Shown here in pieces: positions 1 through 9,992 of a stretch of DNA of 64,000 nt (positions are counted from its first letter, which is position 1; the number at the start of each line of letters is the position of its first letter). The notes below the pieces were generated by a model that was not told where the DNA came from, ran no database searches, and saw nothing but the letters and a program-made list of their open reading frames with translations. Source of the DNA: Isochrysis galbana (taxonomy: Eukaryota > Haptophyta > Isochrysidales > Isochrysidaceae); the NCBI GenBank assembly GCA_018136815.1, contig CM030939.1, forward strand, positions 806,001-870,000, written 5' to 3'. Position numbers and translations under genes: made by a program.

Positions 1-407
1 TTCCTCTTCTTCATTTTCTCGATGATCGCCGATGCAGGTTGAGGGTTGACATGTCCTGAACCTCCTTGGCCAGATGCTCCCCAGCTCAAAACCAGAGTCG
101 ACCTGGCGATGCAGGCAAGGTAATCTAGCAGATCGTCCTCAAATTCCTTCCGCAAATGCTCGCCTACTTCAAGGCAAGTTACCACATCAGCAAATGGCCC
201 GTCACACGGTTGTGTGCGTAGCGCAGTCAGGTCGTGGGATCTGATCATGCCATGGGTGATGCGCCCGATGTCTTTCGCACCGTCTTCACCCGTAGCACGG
301 AGGCCGGAGCTCCGCCAGAAGCGGACATACAAGCCCTTCCCAGCGCCAACGTCGTGGATCGACGCGTTTGAACCCGCAAAGCGTGCTATTTGCGCGGCGA
401 TTGCGCG
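1..407 (-). CDS. SAM-dependent methyltransferase fragment, runs off left edge
   Basis: The minus strand is open from about 407 to the window edge and reads like a class I methyltransferase. A motif I-type glycine loop (DVGAGKG) is followed about 60 residues on by an acidic EVGEHL segment, then by SWGASGQGG-HVNPQ, the usual post-motif II spacing. Just upstream another frame gives a plausible continuation (PGFHYHIDAQ), which suggests a frameshift or splice at about 410. The 3' end lies outside the window. Substrate unknown. I see the motifs; the family is inferred from them. No start codon could be fixed. Confidence 0.55.
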
Positions 408-778
408 TCAATATGGTAATGAAACCCTGGTGGAAGTGTCCACGCCCCCGTGGGCCCGACCCTCTCGCCGTGTGCAGCGAGGAAGGCGAGCGACAGCACC
501 AGCATCGAGGGGTGAGGTCGCTTCAGGTTATTTAAGTTTGATAATTTCAAATATTTTTTTGTTAGTATGATTTTTATATTATATTTTGTATTAGGTGGTA
601 CACGGATGGGAGTGCCCCTCCCGGTGTTACGGCAGAGCGGCGGTGATGAGCACCACCAGCGAGGGAGTGGCTCACTTTCTGGGCCCTGTGGAGGGTGACG
701 TGGGGCATGGGGTACTAAACAAGCCGGAAACCTATTCACGAAGCATGAAGTCTAACCCCTGACGCAGAGAGCATCTTC
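408..778. other. Gene-free stretch beside the methyltransferase fragment
   Basis: AT-rich in the middle (about 535-600), otherwise without a recognisable gene. It ends at the first TIR-type transposon terminus. Confidence 0.3.
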
Positions 779-850
779 TAGGGCGGTCAAACAGGGGCTT
801 TTTAATTTAATTTTTAACAAATTTTTATGGGTCGCGGCGTGGCAAAGGAA
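779..850 (+). repeat. Left terminus of TIR element (TA-GGGCGGTCAAA family)
   Basis: The TA dinucleotide at 779-780 is followed by GGGCGGTCAAACAGGGGC and an AT-rich stretch. The same end occurs inverted at 5019-5020, where about 25 bases match. The two ends could bound one element of about 4.2 kb, now filled with LINE and gypsy pieces. Seen directly; the TA target-site duplication is inferred. Confidence 0.55.
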
Positions 851-1655
851 CGGGACTAGCGCGCACTCAAGACAGGACTCCTTGCCGCGGCGAGCGCAAG
901 CACTTGTCGCATCCAGAGTATTTTATACTCTAGACTCTAGGCGGATGCGGTGCTTCTATCAATGTGTAGTGTGTACAGAAGAAGACGCTCCTCGGGAAGA
1001 ATCGCGCAGGGACAGCGACCAGGGGGGCCGTGCCCCGCGCGACCTCCGCCGCATGCCGATCTCGTGCTGCCTCCGTGCCCTGCGCGGCCTCCGCCGCACG
1101 TTCGTCTGATGCGGACAAGTGGTGGAAGAACCAAAACGCCTTGAGGATGTACCTCTTGTCGCATTCGCGAGCCTCCGCAGGTTATATCCCGCTGTTTCCG
1201 CTCTATCGTCTACCGTTATAATCGCGAGGTTAATCGTCAATCTTCGTTCTTATCCCACGCTTCTATGAATCACTACACTTCATTCGATGTTGGTCTACTG
1301 TTATATCCACGTCCACGTGGCCAAGCCTTCCTGCACCTTCGTGAGGGCGAAGGAGCCCCAAAGGAGCATCCGGGCCGTTCGTCGCTGCAGCACTCTCGCA
1401 AGCTAGTGGTTCGCGCCAGCATTCACTAAAAAAAAACTCCCTCGCCGCTGCCAAAAAAACACCGCCTTGTCCGTGTCCGTATTCGCCACCATGAAAGAAT
1501 TACCTTCTGAAACTTTGCATACGCTCTTATGATAGCATGAGACACCCCTCCATGCATTCACATCGACTTTTGGGTGCAATCACGAAAAGTCGATTTTCCC
1601 ATCCCCACCACACGCTGACACCGATTATTTAGGAGAGATAGCCGGCACCGGGAAT
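850..1655. other. Non-coding stretch with short tandem repeat and a hairpin
   Basis: At about 1029-1105 a roughly 45-base unit (CCGCGCGACCTCCGCCGCA-like) occurs twice with changes. At 1562-1594 the arms ATCGACTTTT and AAAAGTCGAT form a perfect 10-bp hairpin shortly before the LINE fragment. Nothing else is supported. Confidence 0.4.
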
Positions 1656-2531
1656 GTGGCGGAAGCCGAAGAAATCCAATACTACCACCAACCGGCAAAA
1701 TGGGAGGGCGGATATAAAGGCCCGAGATTCATGGAATACCCTCTAGCGGATGAATACGCCATACGAAAAGGAAGGATCGCGCTGGACGCGATCTCCGTCT
1801 CCGACATCACCAAAGAAGTGATCAAAACGAATCGGAAAAACGCCCCACAAGCGGCGAGGTCCGCGTGGGAGAATAGACTTAGCATCACGAAAGAGGAATG
1901 GAAACACATAGCTAGACTATACACAATGCCGTTGCTAAAACACACGGATAAACACTTACACTTCAAACATATCACGCACAGGAGGATCGGCACTAGAAAC
2001 AGATTCCCAGACAGCCCGACAGACAAATGTAGACTGTGCCACGGCCACCGAGAAGACTCGTGCCATCTAGCGTGGTGCCCCGCGACGAAAACGATATTCG
2101 AAACAATAGACGCCCTTACAAAACACACGCCTACTGCTAAGAGATCGAGTGCACAGAAAGTGAAAGATAGACTCTTCGCATACCCCGGTACGAACACTCC
2201 CGATAGCCTAAAAGCGCTCTACATAATAGCATGGAAACATATAATAAAAGACTTCTACAGAGTAGAGTTCGAGGCGCACAAATACCACTATATACCAGTC
2301 CTGGAGTCCACGCTGATAAGATTCGCCACCCTGGTCCGAGGCACTAACTCGCCGGATCCTTACAATTCTATGCGCACGTATAAGGCCGCTCAGGGGAGAA
2401 AACCTAAGATCAAAAAAGCGACAGAACTCAGCAGCCCTATATTTACTAAGGATGAACAAGGTAGGCTACAACCAAGTAAAGAATTTGGCCTCGTAGCAGA
2501 AGCCCTCGGCCTAGCTGAGAGGCTCGCATGA
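1656..2531 (+). mobile_element. LINE (non-LTR retrotransposon) ORF2 C-terminal fragment
   Basis: This open frame of 291 codons matches the C-terminal part of a LINE polyprotein. It contains a zinc-knuckle-like CRLCxxxxxxxCHLxxC segment after HFKHITHRRIGTRNRF, the order seen in the related ORF at 19548-20441 (HFKHVLHRRIATANRF then CRFCG...H..QC). Endonuclease and reverse transcriptase are absent, so the copy is 5'-truncated. The likely role was nucleic-acid binding during target-primed reverse transcription. The two copies are clearly diverged, so they are separate subfamilies. Confidence 0.75.
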
Positions 2532-2869
2532 ACAGACACGACAACCCGCTCCGACCGTATGACATCGACCATAATCCATAATTACGGACATACCGGATAT
2601 ACGGACGCACACATTAGTACGACTACACCCCGAAGCACTCACAGTATCAACAGGTCACTCAACGGAACAGGAGGGAGGCGAGAACATACCGTTGGGGACA
2701 GGTGCACCCCGCTTAACTCGGACCCCCCAAACGACCCGGGCCCCTAAGTAGAGCACGAGGGGAGTTGCCGCAAGGCAGGGAGTGAGGGAGTGGGAGGAGA
2801 AAGAGCGTGGCTTCGTGAGTGTCTTCCATTGCCACGGGCGAGGCGAGGATATTAAAAAGTTTTTTTTTT
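2532..2869 (+). mobile_element. LINE 3' UTR and T-rich tail, first copy
   Basis: The segment following the LINE stop contains the block GGGCCCCTAAGTAGAGCACG at about 2740 and ends in ATTAAAAAGTTTTTTTTT. The same block and an equivalent tail recur at 3126-3256, so this is a repeated 3' end rather than a gene. Confidence 0.6.
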
Positions 2870-2879
2870 ATAGTCAGTT

Positions 2880-3256
2880 GCCATGGAGCGCGCCGCCGCT
2901 CCCCCCCTCTCCTTCGGGCCCCCCGCCGAGGGCGGCCCCCCCCCAAAAAACCAACAGCGTCGACCCGGTACCGGTACATACACGAACCCCGAATACGGCT
3001 CTCAGGGTGACCCCAACCTCAACTACCCCAATAGAAGCCGATCGCTCGATGGCGCGAGGGAAGGCCGAGGAGTCGACCTTCGGGGATCGGTGCACGCCGC
3101 CTGCCACTGGAAACCCCAAGTACTGGGCCCCTAAGTAGAGCACGAGGGGACGAGCCGCAAGGCGGCGAGTGCGAGGGAGTGAGAAGGGATGCGGGCGCGG
3201 CTGTCAGGTAGATGGTATCAGGGTCGCGCGCGCGGTGAGACTATAAAGAAGTTTTT
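2880..3256 (+). mobile_element. Minimal LINE derivative: 5' head joined to 3' tail
   Basis: It begins with the family head ATGGAGCGCGCCGCCGC (ATG at 2883) and after roughly 70-90 bases passes into a second copy of the 3' UTR (shared block at about 3126; tail ACTATAAAGAAGTTTTTTTT ending near 3256). The coding body between head and tail is missing. Both ends can be seen by comparison with the other copies. That it is a deletion derivative is inferred. Confidence 0.5.
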
Positions 3257-3273
3257 TTTTTCCATCCCCACCT

Positions 3274-4412
3274 CTATCGTCGGTAGAGTAGTCCTGATCG
3301 CAACAGGCATCGTGAAGATTCGCGACTGAGCCAACGCAAGCGACGATGATCGAGGTCGGGGTTGTGAGGAGCGGAAGAGAGGAAGCGGATGAGGTCGTGG
3401 CAATCGGGGTCCTCGGCCTGTGCCTCCTTGAGCGCCTCGGCGTTGGGTGTACCGACGTCGAGGTAGGAGAGGTTGATGGAATCCCTGGTCGTAGAGGACA
3501 ACCTGGACGACCGTTCGTCAGCTTGCAGACTGGATGCCGTAGTGGTACGAGAACGAGAGGCGGCGACGGCTGGCGGCTGACCATCCGATGCCGTGGTGGT
3601 GCGAGCGTTAGGGACGACGGCGGCTAGCAGCTGCCCACCCCCCTGCTTAGGAACGGACGTCTCCGACGTCTCGTCGTCTGCCGCCACCAAGCGTGACACG
3701 CCATCCGCATCTTTGTGATTGGCACCTGGTTTGTGTTCGACGGTGAAGCGGTACTCGGACAACTTGAGCGCCCATCGCATCAGGCGCGACGCCGGCCCAC
3801 CCTGGACGGTGTCCTTCATGGTGTGCAGCCAACGGAGAGCTTGGTGATCGATGACGAGGCGGAAGTGTCGGCCCCAAAGGTACGGTCGCCAAGTACGAAT
3901 ACTTTCCAGGGCAGCGAGAAGCTCCACCTCGGTGGTGGTCCAATGACGCTCCGCGGCGGTGAGACGACGACCGTAATACGCGACGACATGCTCATGCCCA
4001 TGGTCGTCGACTTGCGACAAGATACCGCCAATACCCAGGGTACTGGCTGCGTCCGTCTTGACGATGAACTCCTTGTCGTGACGAGGCGCGGCCAACACTG
4101 GAGCAGACGTGATGAGGTCGATGAGGCGGCGGATCGCTGTCTGACACCCAGGTGACTGAGACTGAGAGACGGTAGCCACATCGACACCCGTACGAGTAAG
4201 GTCGGTGAGAGGGGCCGCGACGTGCGCGAGGCCCTTGATGAACCGACGGTAGTACGAACAAAGGCCGAGAAACGAGCGGACCTTTTCGAGCGAATTGATG
4301 TGAATGTGACGCGGATCAATCGAGCGTACCGCCTCGGCGATCTTGTCTGGAACGGGAATCGCACCATAACGGAAACGAGAGGCAATCTTGCTACACTGGA
4401 TTCCAAGAGACC
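3274..4412 (-). mobile_element. Gypsy-type pol fragment: RT thumb plus RNase H
   Basis: Read from about 4412 downwards, the frame gives the end of a gypsy reverse transcriptase (KVRSFLGLCSYYRRFIKGLA) and then an RNase H domain (VKTDAAS...GIGGILSQ, ERHWTTTEVELLAAL, LVIDHQALRWL, VEHKPGANHKDADGVSR). This is the canonical RT to RNase H order of Ty3/gypsy elements. The frame continues into Ser/Thr-rich sequence before stopping at 3274. Integrase and the RT catalytic core are missing here, so the copy is partial. Confidence 0.85.
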
Positions 4413-4645
4413 TACCGAGTAAGATGAGAGAAGTGCGATGTGCCTAAGGGGGAGATACGAAGAGGTCGAAAATTATACCTGATTGCCCCCAGAAGCAGAT
4501 AAAGAACCGCAGGGGAGATAGCAAATTAAACCTATCTGCGAGGCGCCTGGGAGGAAGAAAGGTGAGGAAACTTCCCTTCTCTTTGGAGAGAAAGAGAGAG
4601 GGCGCTCCACAACCCACGATCCCATGCATCCAAGCGAAGCTTTTG
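4335..4645. repeat. Gypsy-associated repeat, also at 15643-15953
   Basis: About 310 bases are nearly identical to 15643-15953 in the same orientation, from GATCTTGTCTGGAACGGGAA to CCATGCATCCAAGCGAAGC. The left part overlaps the RT end of the gypsy fragment; the right part is non-coding. Confidence 0.75.
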
Positions 4646-5020
4646 CTTCCGTTCGCTCTCCCTGTTTTCGTTTCCGTCGTCCGACGCATCGCTGGTCGCC
4701 CGCCGTTCGCCGCGTCTCGCCTCACTCCCGCACAACTCACCGCTCCACAGTATGTGGCCCACCATGGGGTGAGCCAGCATGGCTGCCTTGGCTGGTGTGG
4801 CCGGGGCCACGAGCCGTGCGGCGCAACCGGGGTCGCGCTCACCTGCTCGGCCTCTGCAGGCGGACGCGGTCGCTTCGCCAGCGATAGCTCCATGGGTACT
4901 GGGGGGGCTCCCGCGGCGGGGGGCCCGAAGGAGAGGTGGGGAGCGGCGGCGCGCTCCATGGCGACCAACTATAAAGTTAGTTGTTACTAATAGTTAAAAA
5001 GCCCCTATTTGACCGCCCTA
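4646..5020 (-). mobile_element. LINE head with hairpin, abutting a TIR terminus
   Basis: On the minus strand the family head starts at ATG 4959-4957 (Met-Glu-Arg-Ala-Ala). Upstream of the ATG is a hairpin, arms CAACTA (4966-4971) and TAGTTG (4978-4983). Right beyond it lies TIR sequence ending GACCGCCC-TA at 5011-5020. The head appears to sit directly inside the TIR of the DNA element whose left end is at 779. Confidence 0.5.
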
Positions 5021-5197
5021 TCTCAAGTTGCATCTTTTCTCCCCCTGTCCTGGGTAGCATGCAGCGACATGCAATCTGAGCTCAGTCTCCGCACCACATC
5101 TTACCACTGTCTATACCTGAAAACAATGGCTACCTCGGCACTCCATATTATGAACGCGACCTGCCATGTATGTGAGGCGTCAAATCAGAAAATGTTA

Positions 5198-6184
5198 TTA
5201 ATGACTTGCACAAGGTGCAGCAGTGGTCCCAACAACTTGCATGATGGGTTCACCTCCATCACGAGCAAATTCAATGATATCATAGCCAGAGATTCTAGTT
5301 GACGGCGGCCTTGGGTCCAGAATCCCGTGACAGAAGCGAATAGGATGGCCATATGAGCGCATGCTGGATTTGGCGGAGCATTGCAAGTCTTTGCACCCAA
5401 TGTTGTGAGATATATACCAACCATGCAGCTCTTGATTGGGATTCATGACTGCGTCATCCACAGAGGTCGAAGAAAGGTCCTGCCTGATCCGCTTAAAGCG
5501 CACAGCAGGGTCGAAAGCTATGCTCAAATTGAGGGTGACCGTCGCCAAGCACGCGAGTGGTTCTGCCATGCGGCAAGTATTGCCTGTTTGATTCAGTAGT
5601 ACTCGATTGCGTTCACGGACAAACGCCTGCACATCAGACCCACGCCCAACAACAAAGCGATCGTTGATTCCAGCCCAACTTCCCCAGTCAGGAACGATCA
5701 ACCGAGCGTGTTGCAGCAAATTCAACCAGCTGTCTAACCGCGGGGTAGGGGGCATGAAGGCCACGTCGATCCGCACCGCTGCGACTATCGCACCGCTCTC
5801 GATGGGGGCGCTTAGCATTGTGAGGGCGGCAAGGCAACTGCGTAGTGCATGAGCGTAGTTAATGTACGAATTCGAAGTCCAACCGCGCTGAGACTTCTTA
5901 CATCCTGCCGGTACATACGGCTTTGGCGGCGGCTCTATCTCAAGTGAGGCGGCTTGCCACTCGACTGCGGCGAGCGTAGCTCTCGTGTGGTTGAGATGGC
6001 AAGAGGGCTGAAAGCAATAGGCATGCACAGCAACCACGTCTGCTTGCAGCAGCCGCAATGACGCCACCGTCACCCGAAACGCATCGTCGCTCCGGATGAG
6101 ACCAAAGAGTGCCATTCCCGACGTCAAGTGCCGGGAACGCAGCATACAAATGGCTGCTTCGTTTTTGATTTTTTTGGTGAGCAC
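5198..6184 (-). CDS. Glycosyltransferase-like protein, 5' end cut by a repeat
   Basis: An uninterrupted minus-strand frame of 328 codons with even composition. The core reads VAAVRIDVAFMPPTPRLD ... IVPDWGSWAGINDRFVVGRGSDVQ. A receptor-like 'R-x-D-V-x-F ... GINDRF' pattern of this kind occurs in plant and algal glycosyltransferase-like families (my recollection of DUF7796-type proteins). The sequence above the Met of MALFGLIRSDD (about residue 24) is likely not native, because a repeat shared with 38980-39055 begins at 6186. The true N-terminus, expected to carry a signal anchor, is therefore missing. Substrate unknown; it could be a truncated pseudogene. Confidence 0.5.
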   Translation of the reverse strand: MLTKKIKNEAAICMLRSRHLTSGMALFGLIRSDDAFRVTVASLRLLQADVVAVHAYCFQPSCHLNHTRATLAAVEWQAASLEIEPPPKPYVPAGCKKSQRGWTSNSYINYAHALRSCLAALTMLSAPIESGAIVAAVRIDVAFMPPTPRLDSWLNLLQHARLIVPDWGSWAGINDRFVVGRGSDVQAFVRERNRVLLNQTGNTCRMAEPLACLATVTLNLSIAFDPAVRFKRIRQDLSSTSVDDAVMNPNQELHGWYISHNIGCKDLQCSAKSSMRSYGHPIRFCHGILDPRPPSTRISGYDIIEFARDGGEPIMQVVGTTAAPCASH

Positions 6185-6185
6185 A

Positions 6186-6275
6186 CTTCACATGTTGAAC
6201 GAGATAAGCGACGCGTTCAGCAAAGAAAGAGGTGGCCACATTTTTCCGAATGTCCCGACGCTGCCCCCCCCTCCT
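6186..6275. repeat. Dispersed repeat shared with about 38980-39055
   Basis: The segment from ACATGTTGAACGAGATAAGC to the C-run matches 38980-39055 (ACATGTTCAACGATATAAGC...) in the same orientation. In both places a poly-C tract follows. It abuts the 5' end of the glycosyltransferase-like gene. Confidence 0.6.
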
Positions 6276-6276
6276 C

Positions 6277-6729
6277 CCCCCCCTCCCACTCAAGCTAGGC
6301 TACCCCCAGCGGAAACGGGGGTAGCGCGGGGGAAGGGCTCAACACCAACACCCCTACACATGGCGCGAGGTCCTCCGCCCACGCCGCACCCGGACCTTGC
6401 GCCCGGGCAGCCGGGGACGTCGTCCCTCCTCGTCGCGTCTAAGGGGGCCGTCTCCGTGCCCGTCTGGCCAGCATGCAGCCACTCTCCAGCTCTTCAATGC
6501 GCTTGGGCACTGCCGCGACCTCACACGCGGCGTGGGCACGCTAGTACTCGCTCTCTCTCCTCTCCCCGCTTCGCCCGTCATGTCGGCGCCCGAAGATCAT
6601 GCTCATGCACGATGCACGGCCTCAGCGTGCCTCACCTCCCATCCGCGGCTCTTGTTTGTTTATGTCTGCGTGTGCCTTGCGGCCCTAAGACATGGCACGT
6701 TTTGCCCTGATGAATGGCGATTCATGGTA
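6277..6729. other. No gene recognised
   Basis: GC-rich sequence beginning with a CCCCCCTCC tract. Open frames exist on both strands but show no motif or family resemblance. Confidence 0.3.
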
Positions 6730-6965
6730 TAGGGCGGTCAAACAGGGTTTTTTTATTAGGGGTGAAAAAATGAGCATCTCACTGTTGAGGAAATTTGAGG
6801 AATTTCTTCGGTAGAAAGTTCCCAATTCCCAATACACCCAACTAGCAAATATCCGGGCCCCATTGGGACCCAGACTCGGTCAGGGGGTGGTCGGACTGTT
6901 GGCAGCCCGACATGGCGCTGCATCGGGCGGGAAAATCAAATGCCGAATGCAGCTTAGATATAAAC
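6730..6965 (+). repeat. Long left terminus of TIR element
   Basis: TA at 6730-6731 is followed by GGGCGGTCAAACAGGG and about 150 bases that match, inverted, the terminus at 58085-58235 (both contain GGGGTGAAAAAATGA and AATACACCCAACTAGCA). The inner part (6885-6965, GGTCAGGGGGTGGTCGGACT...) recurs in direct orientation at about 11255-11340. Confidence 0.7.
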
Positions 6966-7071
6966 GGACAAAAATTCCGTCCCAGAAATTAGGACCACGT
7001 CCTAGAAAATTCTTGGATTTCTAGGACTCTGCCGATCATGCCTCCATTATAGCCTATGGTGCCTAGATGGG

Positions 7072-7262
7072 AAATACGGTGCAGGGGTGTCGAGTCGAGC
7101 GGTGCCGGAGGGCTCTGAGCCACTCCGTCGCGAGCGGCACCGGCGGCTAGCGCGGCGCTTTGGCCCTCCTCCCCACCGGGAGTCGGGTGTATGAAATTCT
7201 GGATTGGGTCGGGCAACCCCATTTGGGTGTCTGGACGGGGAACGAACGGCGAACGAAGGGCT
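7072..7262. repeat. Gypsy-linked repeat, copy of 14018-14210
   Basis: About 190 bases match 14018-14210 in the same orientation (GTCGAGTCGAGCGG to GGGGCGGCGAGGC). On the minus strand it continues the frame of the adjacent RNase H fragment, so it is probably the gypsy pol 3' region. Confidence 0.7.
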
Positions 7263-7465
7263 GTGGGGCGGCGAGGCCCGTCAGCATCCTGATGAACAGC
7301 TCCTGGTTTATGTTCGACATCAAACCGGTACTCAGCCAACTTGAGAGCCCACCGAGTCAGCCGAGAGGCTGGCCCACCGGCTACTTGATCCTTCATGGTA
7401 TGCAGCCATCGCAGCGCAGAGTGGTCCACGACTAACTTGAACCGTGACGGATCCGAGGTTACCAC
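7262..7465 (-). mobile_element. Gypsy RNase H fragment
   Basis: The minus frame reads FKLVVDHSALRWLHTMKD ... RWALKLAEYRFDVEHKPGAVHQDAD, close to the RNase H C-terminus of the copy at 3274-4412. It ends at about 7465, where LINE reverse transcriptase begins on the other strand. This marks a nested insertion or rearrangement. Confidence 0.8.
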
Positions 7466-7860
7466 TATCGACAGAGTTAGCTGGGCCTTTTACCATCTCG
7501 CCCTCACTCTACTCAACTTCGGACCGGACTTCCAAACGCTAGCGAAAGCACTCACGAGCGAGGAAGCCCGACCTGTACGCACTATTAAAACTAACGGCGG
7601 ACGGAGCTACCCCTTCACCGTGGGAAGTGGCATGCCGCAAGGATGCCCGCTCTCCCCACTCACCTTCCTCCTCGCTACGGAGGCGCTTACTCGCGCCATC
7701 AACGGAGATGAGGACATCAACGGCGTGGACTTAAACGGCTACAGCCTAAAGATAAGTCAATTCGCGGACGATACGGCACTGATAGCCCGGGACTACAAAA
7801 GCCTCCAAAGATCCCTACATTGGATAGGGCTACACGAGAAAGCCACGGAGACAGCGGCCG
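7462..7860 (+). mobile_element. LINE reverse transcriptase fragment (palm motifs)
   Basis: The frame starts inside RT motif A (DRVSWAF), continues through motif B (GSGMPQGCPLSPLTF) and ends after motif C (QFADDTALI), the catalytic Asp pair. These are the hallmark blocks of non-LTR RT. Both flanks are lost: gypsy sequence on the left, tRNA-like and repeat DNA on the right. It probably belongs to the same family as the zinc-knuckle pieces, which is inferred from style, not overlap. Confidence 0.85.
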
Positions 7861-7916
7861 GCACGCGGGCGGCCTCGCCAAAAAGGCGAAGCTATAGGGC
7901 CTGCCGGAAGGATTAG

Positions 7917-8025
7917 CAGGATGATCCACATGGGCCTCGTGGCCTGCCCCGACACGGACCGACCCCGAAAGTCTGCGGTTCGAACCCCGACGCCGAACGG
8001 CCCTGGCCGAAAATTTTTTTTTGCC
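7917..8025 (+). repeat. Possible tRNA-derived SINE head
   Basis: A GTGGCCT box-A-like stretch at about 7938 is followed by GCGGTTCGAACCCCG, a good Pol III B box, and then by a run of nine T (about 8012-8020) that could terminate Pol III. Overall it resembles a decayed tRNA-Arg. The cloverleaf does not close cleanly by eye, so a functional tRNA is not claimed. Confidence 0.35.
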
Positions 8026-8035
8026 GGATCTGGAC

Positions 8036-8165
8036 TCCACCGGCGGGCGGATGCCGGCTGGGCACATCTCCGGCGGGCGGATGCTCGCTGGACCCATCGG
8101 AGGGGCGAATCTGGCCTCTGCTGGGGGGCGGATGCCGGCTGGGGCCATCGGAGGGCCAACCCCAC
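8036..8165. repeat. Degenerate tandem repeats (GGCGGGCGGATGC units)
   Basis: Three imperfect units containing GG(C/G)GGGCGGATGC followed by a CGCTGG or CGGCTGG element and a GGACCCATCGGAGG-like part occur back to back, just left of the duplicated prenyltransferase exon. Confidence 0.55.
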
Positions 8166-8195
8166 AAAATCCCCCACATTGCCTATTCATCCCCA

Positions 8196-8738
8196 CACTG
8201 GCGCGGGCCGCCCCCTCGTCGCGGCTGTCGCCCCGCGCGCTCCCGTCCCACCGTCTCCTCTCGCCGCAAGCATGCGCCGAGCGCATCGTCGACAAGCTCG
8301 AGCAGCCACATGGGGCTTTGTCCGTGACCGCAACCAAAGCCAACGGCGGCCCGCTCCGTCCCCTTGAGCTTCTCTGGCGCTTCTCGCGCCCACACACTCT
8401 AATAGGCTCGGCCATGTGCATTCCTGCTCTCTCACTCTTCGCCGCGCCTTCCAGCGTCCCGGCTGCCACGCTCCTTTCTGTGCTGATGCCGCTTGTATCA
8501 TATGCTACCTTGCCCTCGCTGCTCATCAACATCTACATCACAGGGCTCAACCAGCTCTTTGACGTTGAGATTGACAAGGTGCAAGTGCTGGGTTGTTGGG
8601 TGATATTCAGCAGGAAGGGTCAGGGTCGGGGGTGGAAAGCAAGTGTGTGGGCGGCGGGGGGGAGCCGAGTGGTGGATTTGATCGGCCTGCACACATCATC
8701 AACATGAACGCTGAGACTCCACTGCGAAACAGTCATTG
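8196..8738 (+). pseudogene. Truncated duplicate of homogentisate prenyltransferase exon 1 and intron 1
   Basis: The segment repeats 55199-55742 with a few percent divergence. It holds most of exon 1 up to the NQLFDVEIDK prenyl-diphosphate motif and continues through the beginning of the intron. Because intron sequence is copied, it arose by DNA duplication, not from mRNA. The true start region (first ~15 codons) and exons 2-5 are absent, so no working enzyme can be made. A degenerate repeat lies at its left edge and the GCC-rich tract at its right edge. Confidence 0.8.
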
Positions 8739-8754
8739 ACCATCAGCATTTTGC

Positions 8755-9870
8755 AAGGTCCCACGGCTACCACCGCCGGAGCACGACCCGCCTCCGCTGC
8801 CATTGCCGCCGCAATCACCACTGCCGCCGTCGCCGCCGTCGCCATCGTCACCACCACTGCCACAACCATCACCCTTGCAACCACCCCTGTCAACACATCT
8901 TCCATCCCATCTCTCGCTGGCGCACACTCTGCCTACCCCCCGTCGCTGACAAAACTGTCGCTGCCAATGCCCTCTCCGCCACCGCGATCACTGCTGCCTC
9001 CCTACTCTTCACCTTCAAGGCCGCCGTCGCCGTCGTCGAACACTCCACATTTGTTGCCGCCGCCGCCAGCTTGGCCGCCATCGACTCCGGCGCCCCCAGC
9101 CGCAGCCACTGCCGTTACTATCGCCGCTACCATCACTGCCGCCGTCATCACTGCCGTTGCCCTCGCCGCCATGGCCCCTATCCCTGCTTCCATCGTTGCC
9201 TCTGCCCTCGGCTTCACCCTCGGCTCCGCTACCCTCGCCTATGCCTTCGCTCCCGCTGCCCTCATTTCCGCCACCGCCACCAAAGCCGGCTTTGCCGCCC
9301 CTACCGCCGCATACGCCCTCACTGCCGCCCGCACCGCCACTGCAACTGCTGTCGCCACCGCCACCGTCGTCGTCGCCGCCCTTGCGGCAACCACCATCAT
9401 CACCGGACCCATCATCACCTCCTTGCTCGGCTCCACTCTTCACCCCGCCCCCCTCACCGCCGCCGCCTTCATCGCCACGGCCCTCGCCGCCCCCGCCCTT
9501 GTCCCCGCCAACATCGCCGCCCCCGCCCTCAGCTCCGACCTGAGCTCCGCCGCTCTCACCTCTGCCTCCTCATTCTCGATCGCCCTTGCCACCGCCCCCT
9601 TCCCCTCCACCGCCCTCGTCGCCGCCGTTCACACCGCCGTCACCGACGCCACCTTCCCTATTGCCGCCGGCTATGACACCGCCTTGGCCACCTCTGCCTC
9701 GCCGCCCTCTATCTAAATGTCAACGCCCTCGACGCCAGCGCCCTCGATACCATCGTCGCCTCTATCGCCCACGTCACCAATTCTGCAACCAACCTTGCCT
9801 CCGCCGCTCTCGCCGCCATCCGCACTGCTACCACTGCCCCTACCCTCACTACCGCCACTGCAGCCCACAT
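8755..9870. repeat. GCC-rich low-complexity tract, homologous to 43268-44900
   Basis: A 1.1-kb mosaic of GCC/ACC/CTC triplets. All frames of one strand stay open (Ala/Thr, Pro or Arg/His-rich) only because stop codons cannot form easily. The first ~350 bases align with 43268-43620 (both contain GGAGCACGACCCGCCTCCGC), so it is a repeat copy. A Gly-rich reading exists on the minus strand. Coding status is undecided; I would not call a protein. Confidence 0.6.
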
Positions 9871-9992
9871 CCCTCTCCGCCTGCCACTTCACTCGTCGTT
9901 CGCCCCGCCCGTGCGCCGCGCGCCGTCACCAGCGCAGCCCTGCGCGCGGCTCGCCATCTCCGTCCCGCCGCCGGACGCTCCCCGCCCGCAAG

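Noticed and set aside
7917-8025. Functional tRNA-Arg gene
   Set aside because: B box is good, but acceptor and anticodon stems do not pair; kept only as a possible SINE relic.
8736-9716. 326-codon Ala/Thr-rich protein
   Set aside because: Composition-driven open frame in a GCC repeat; all frames of that strand are open and no domain is present.
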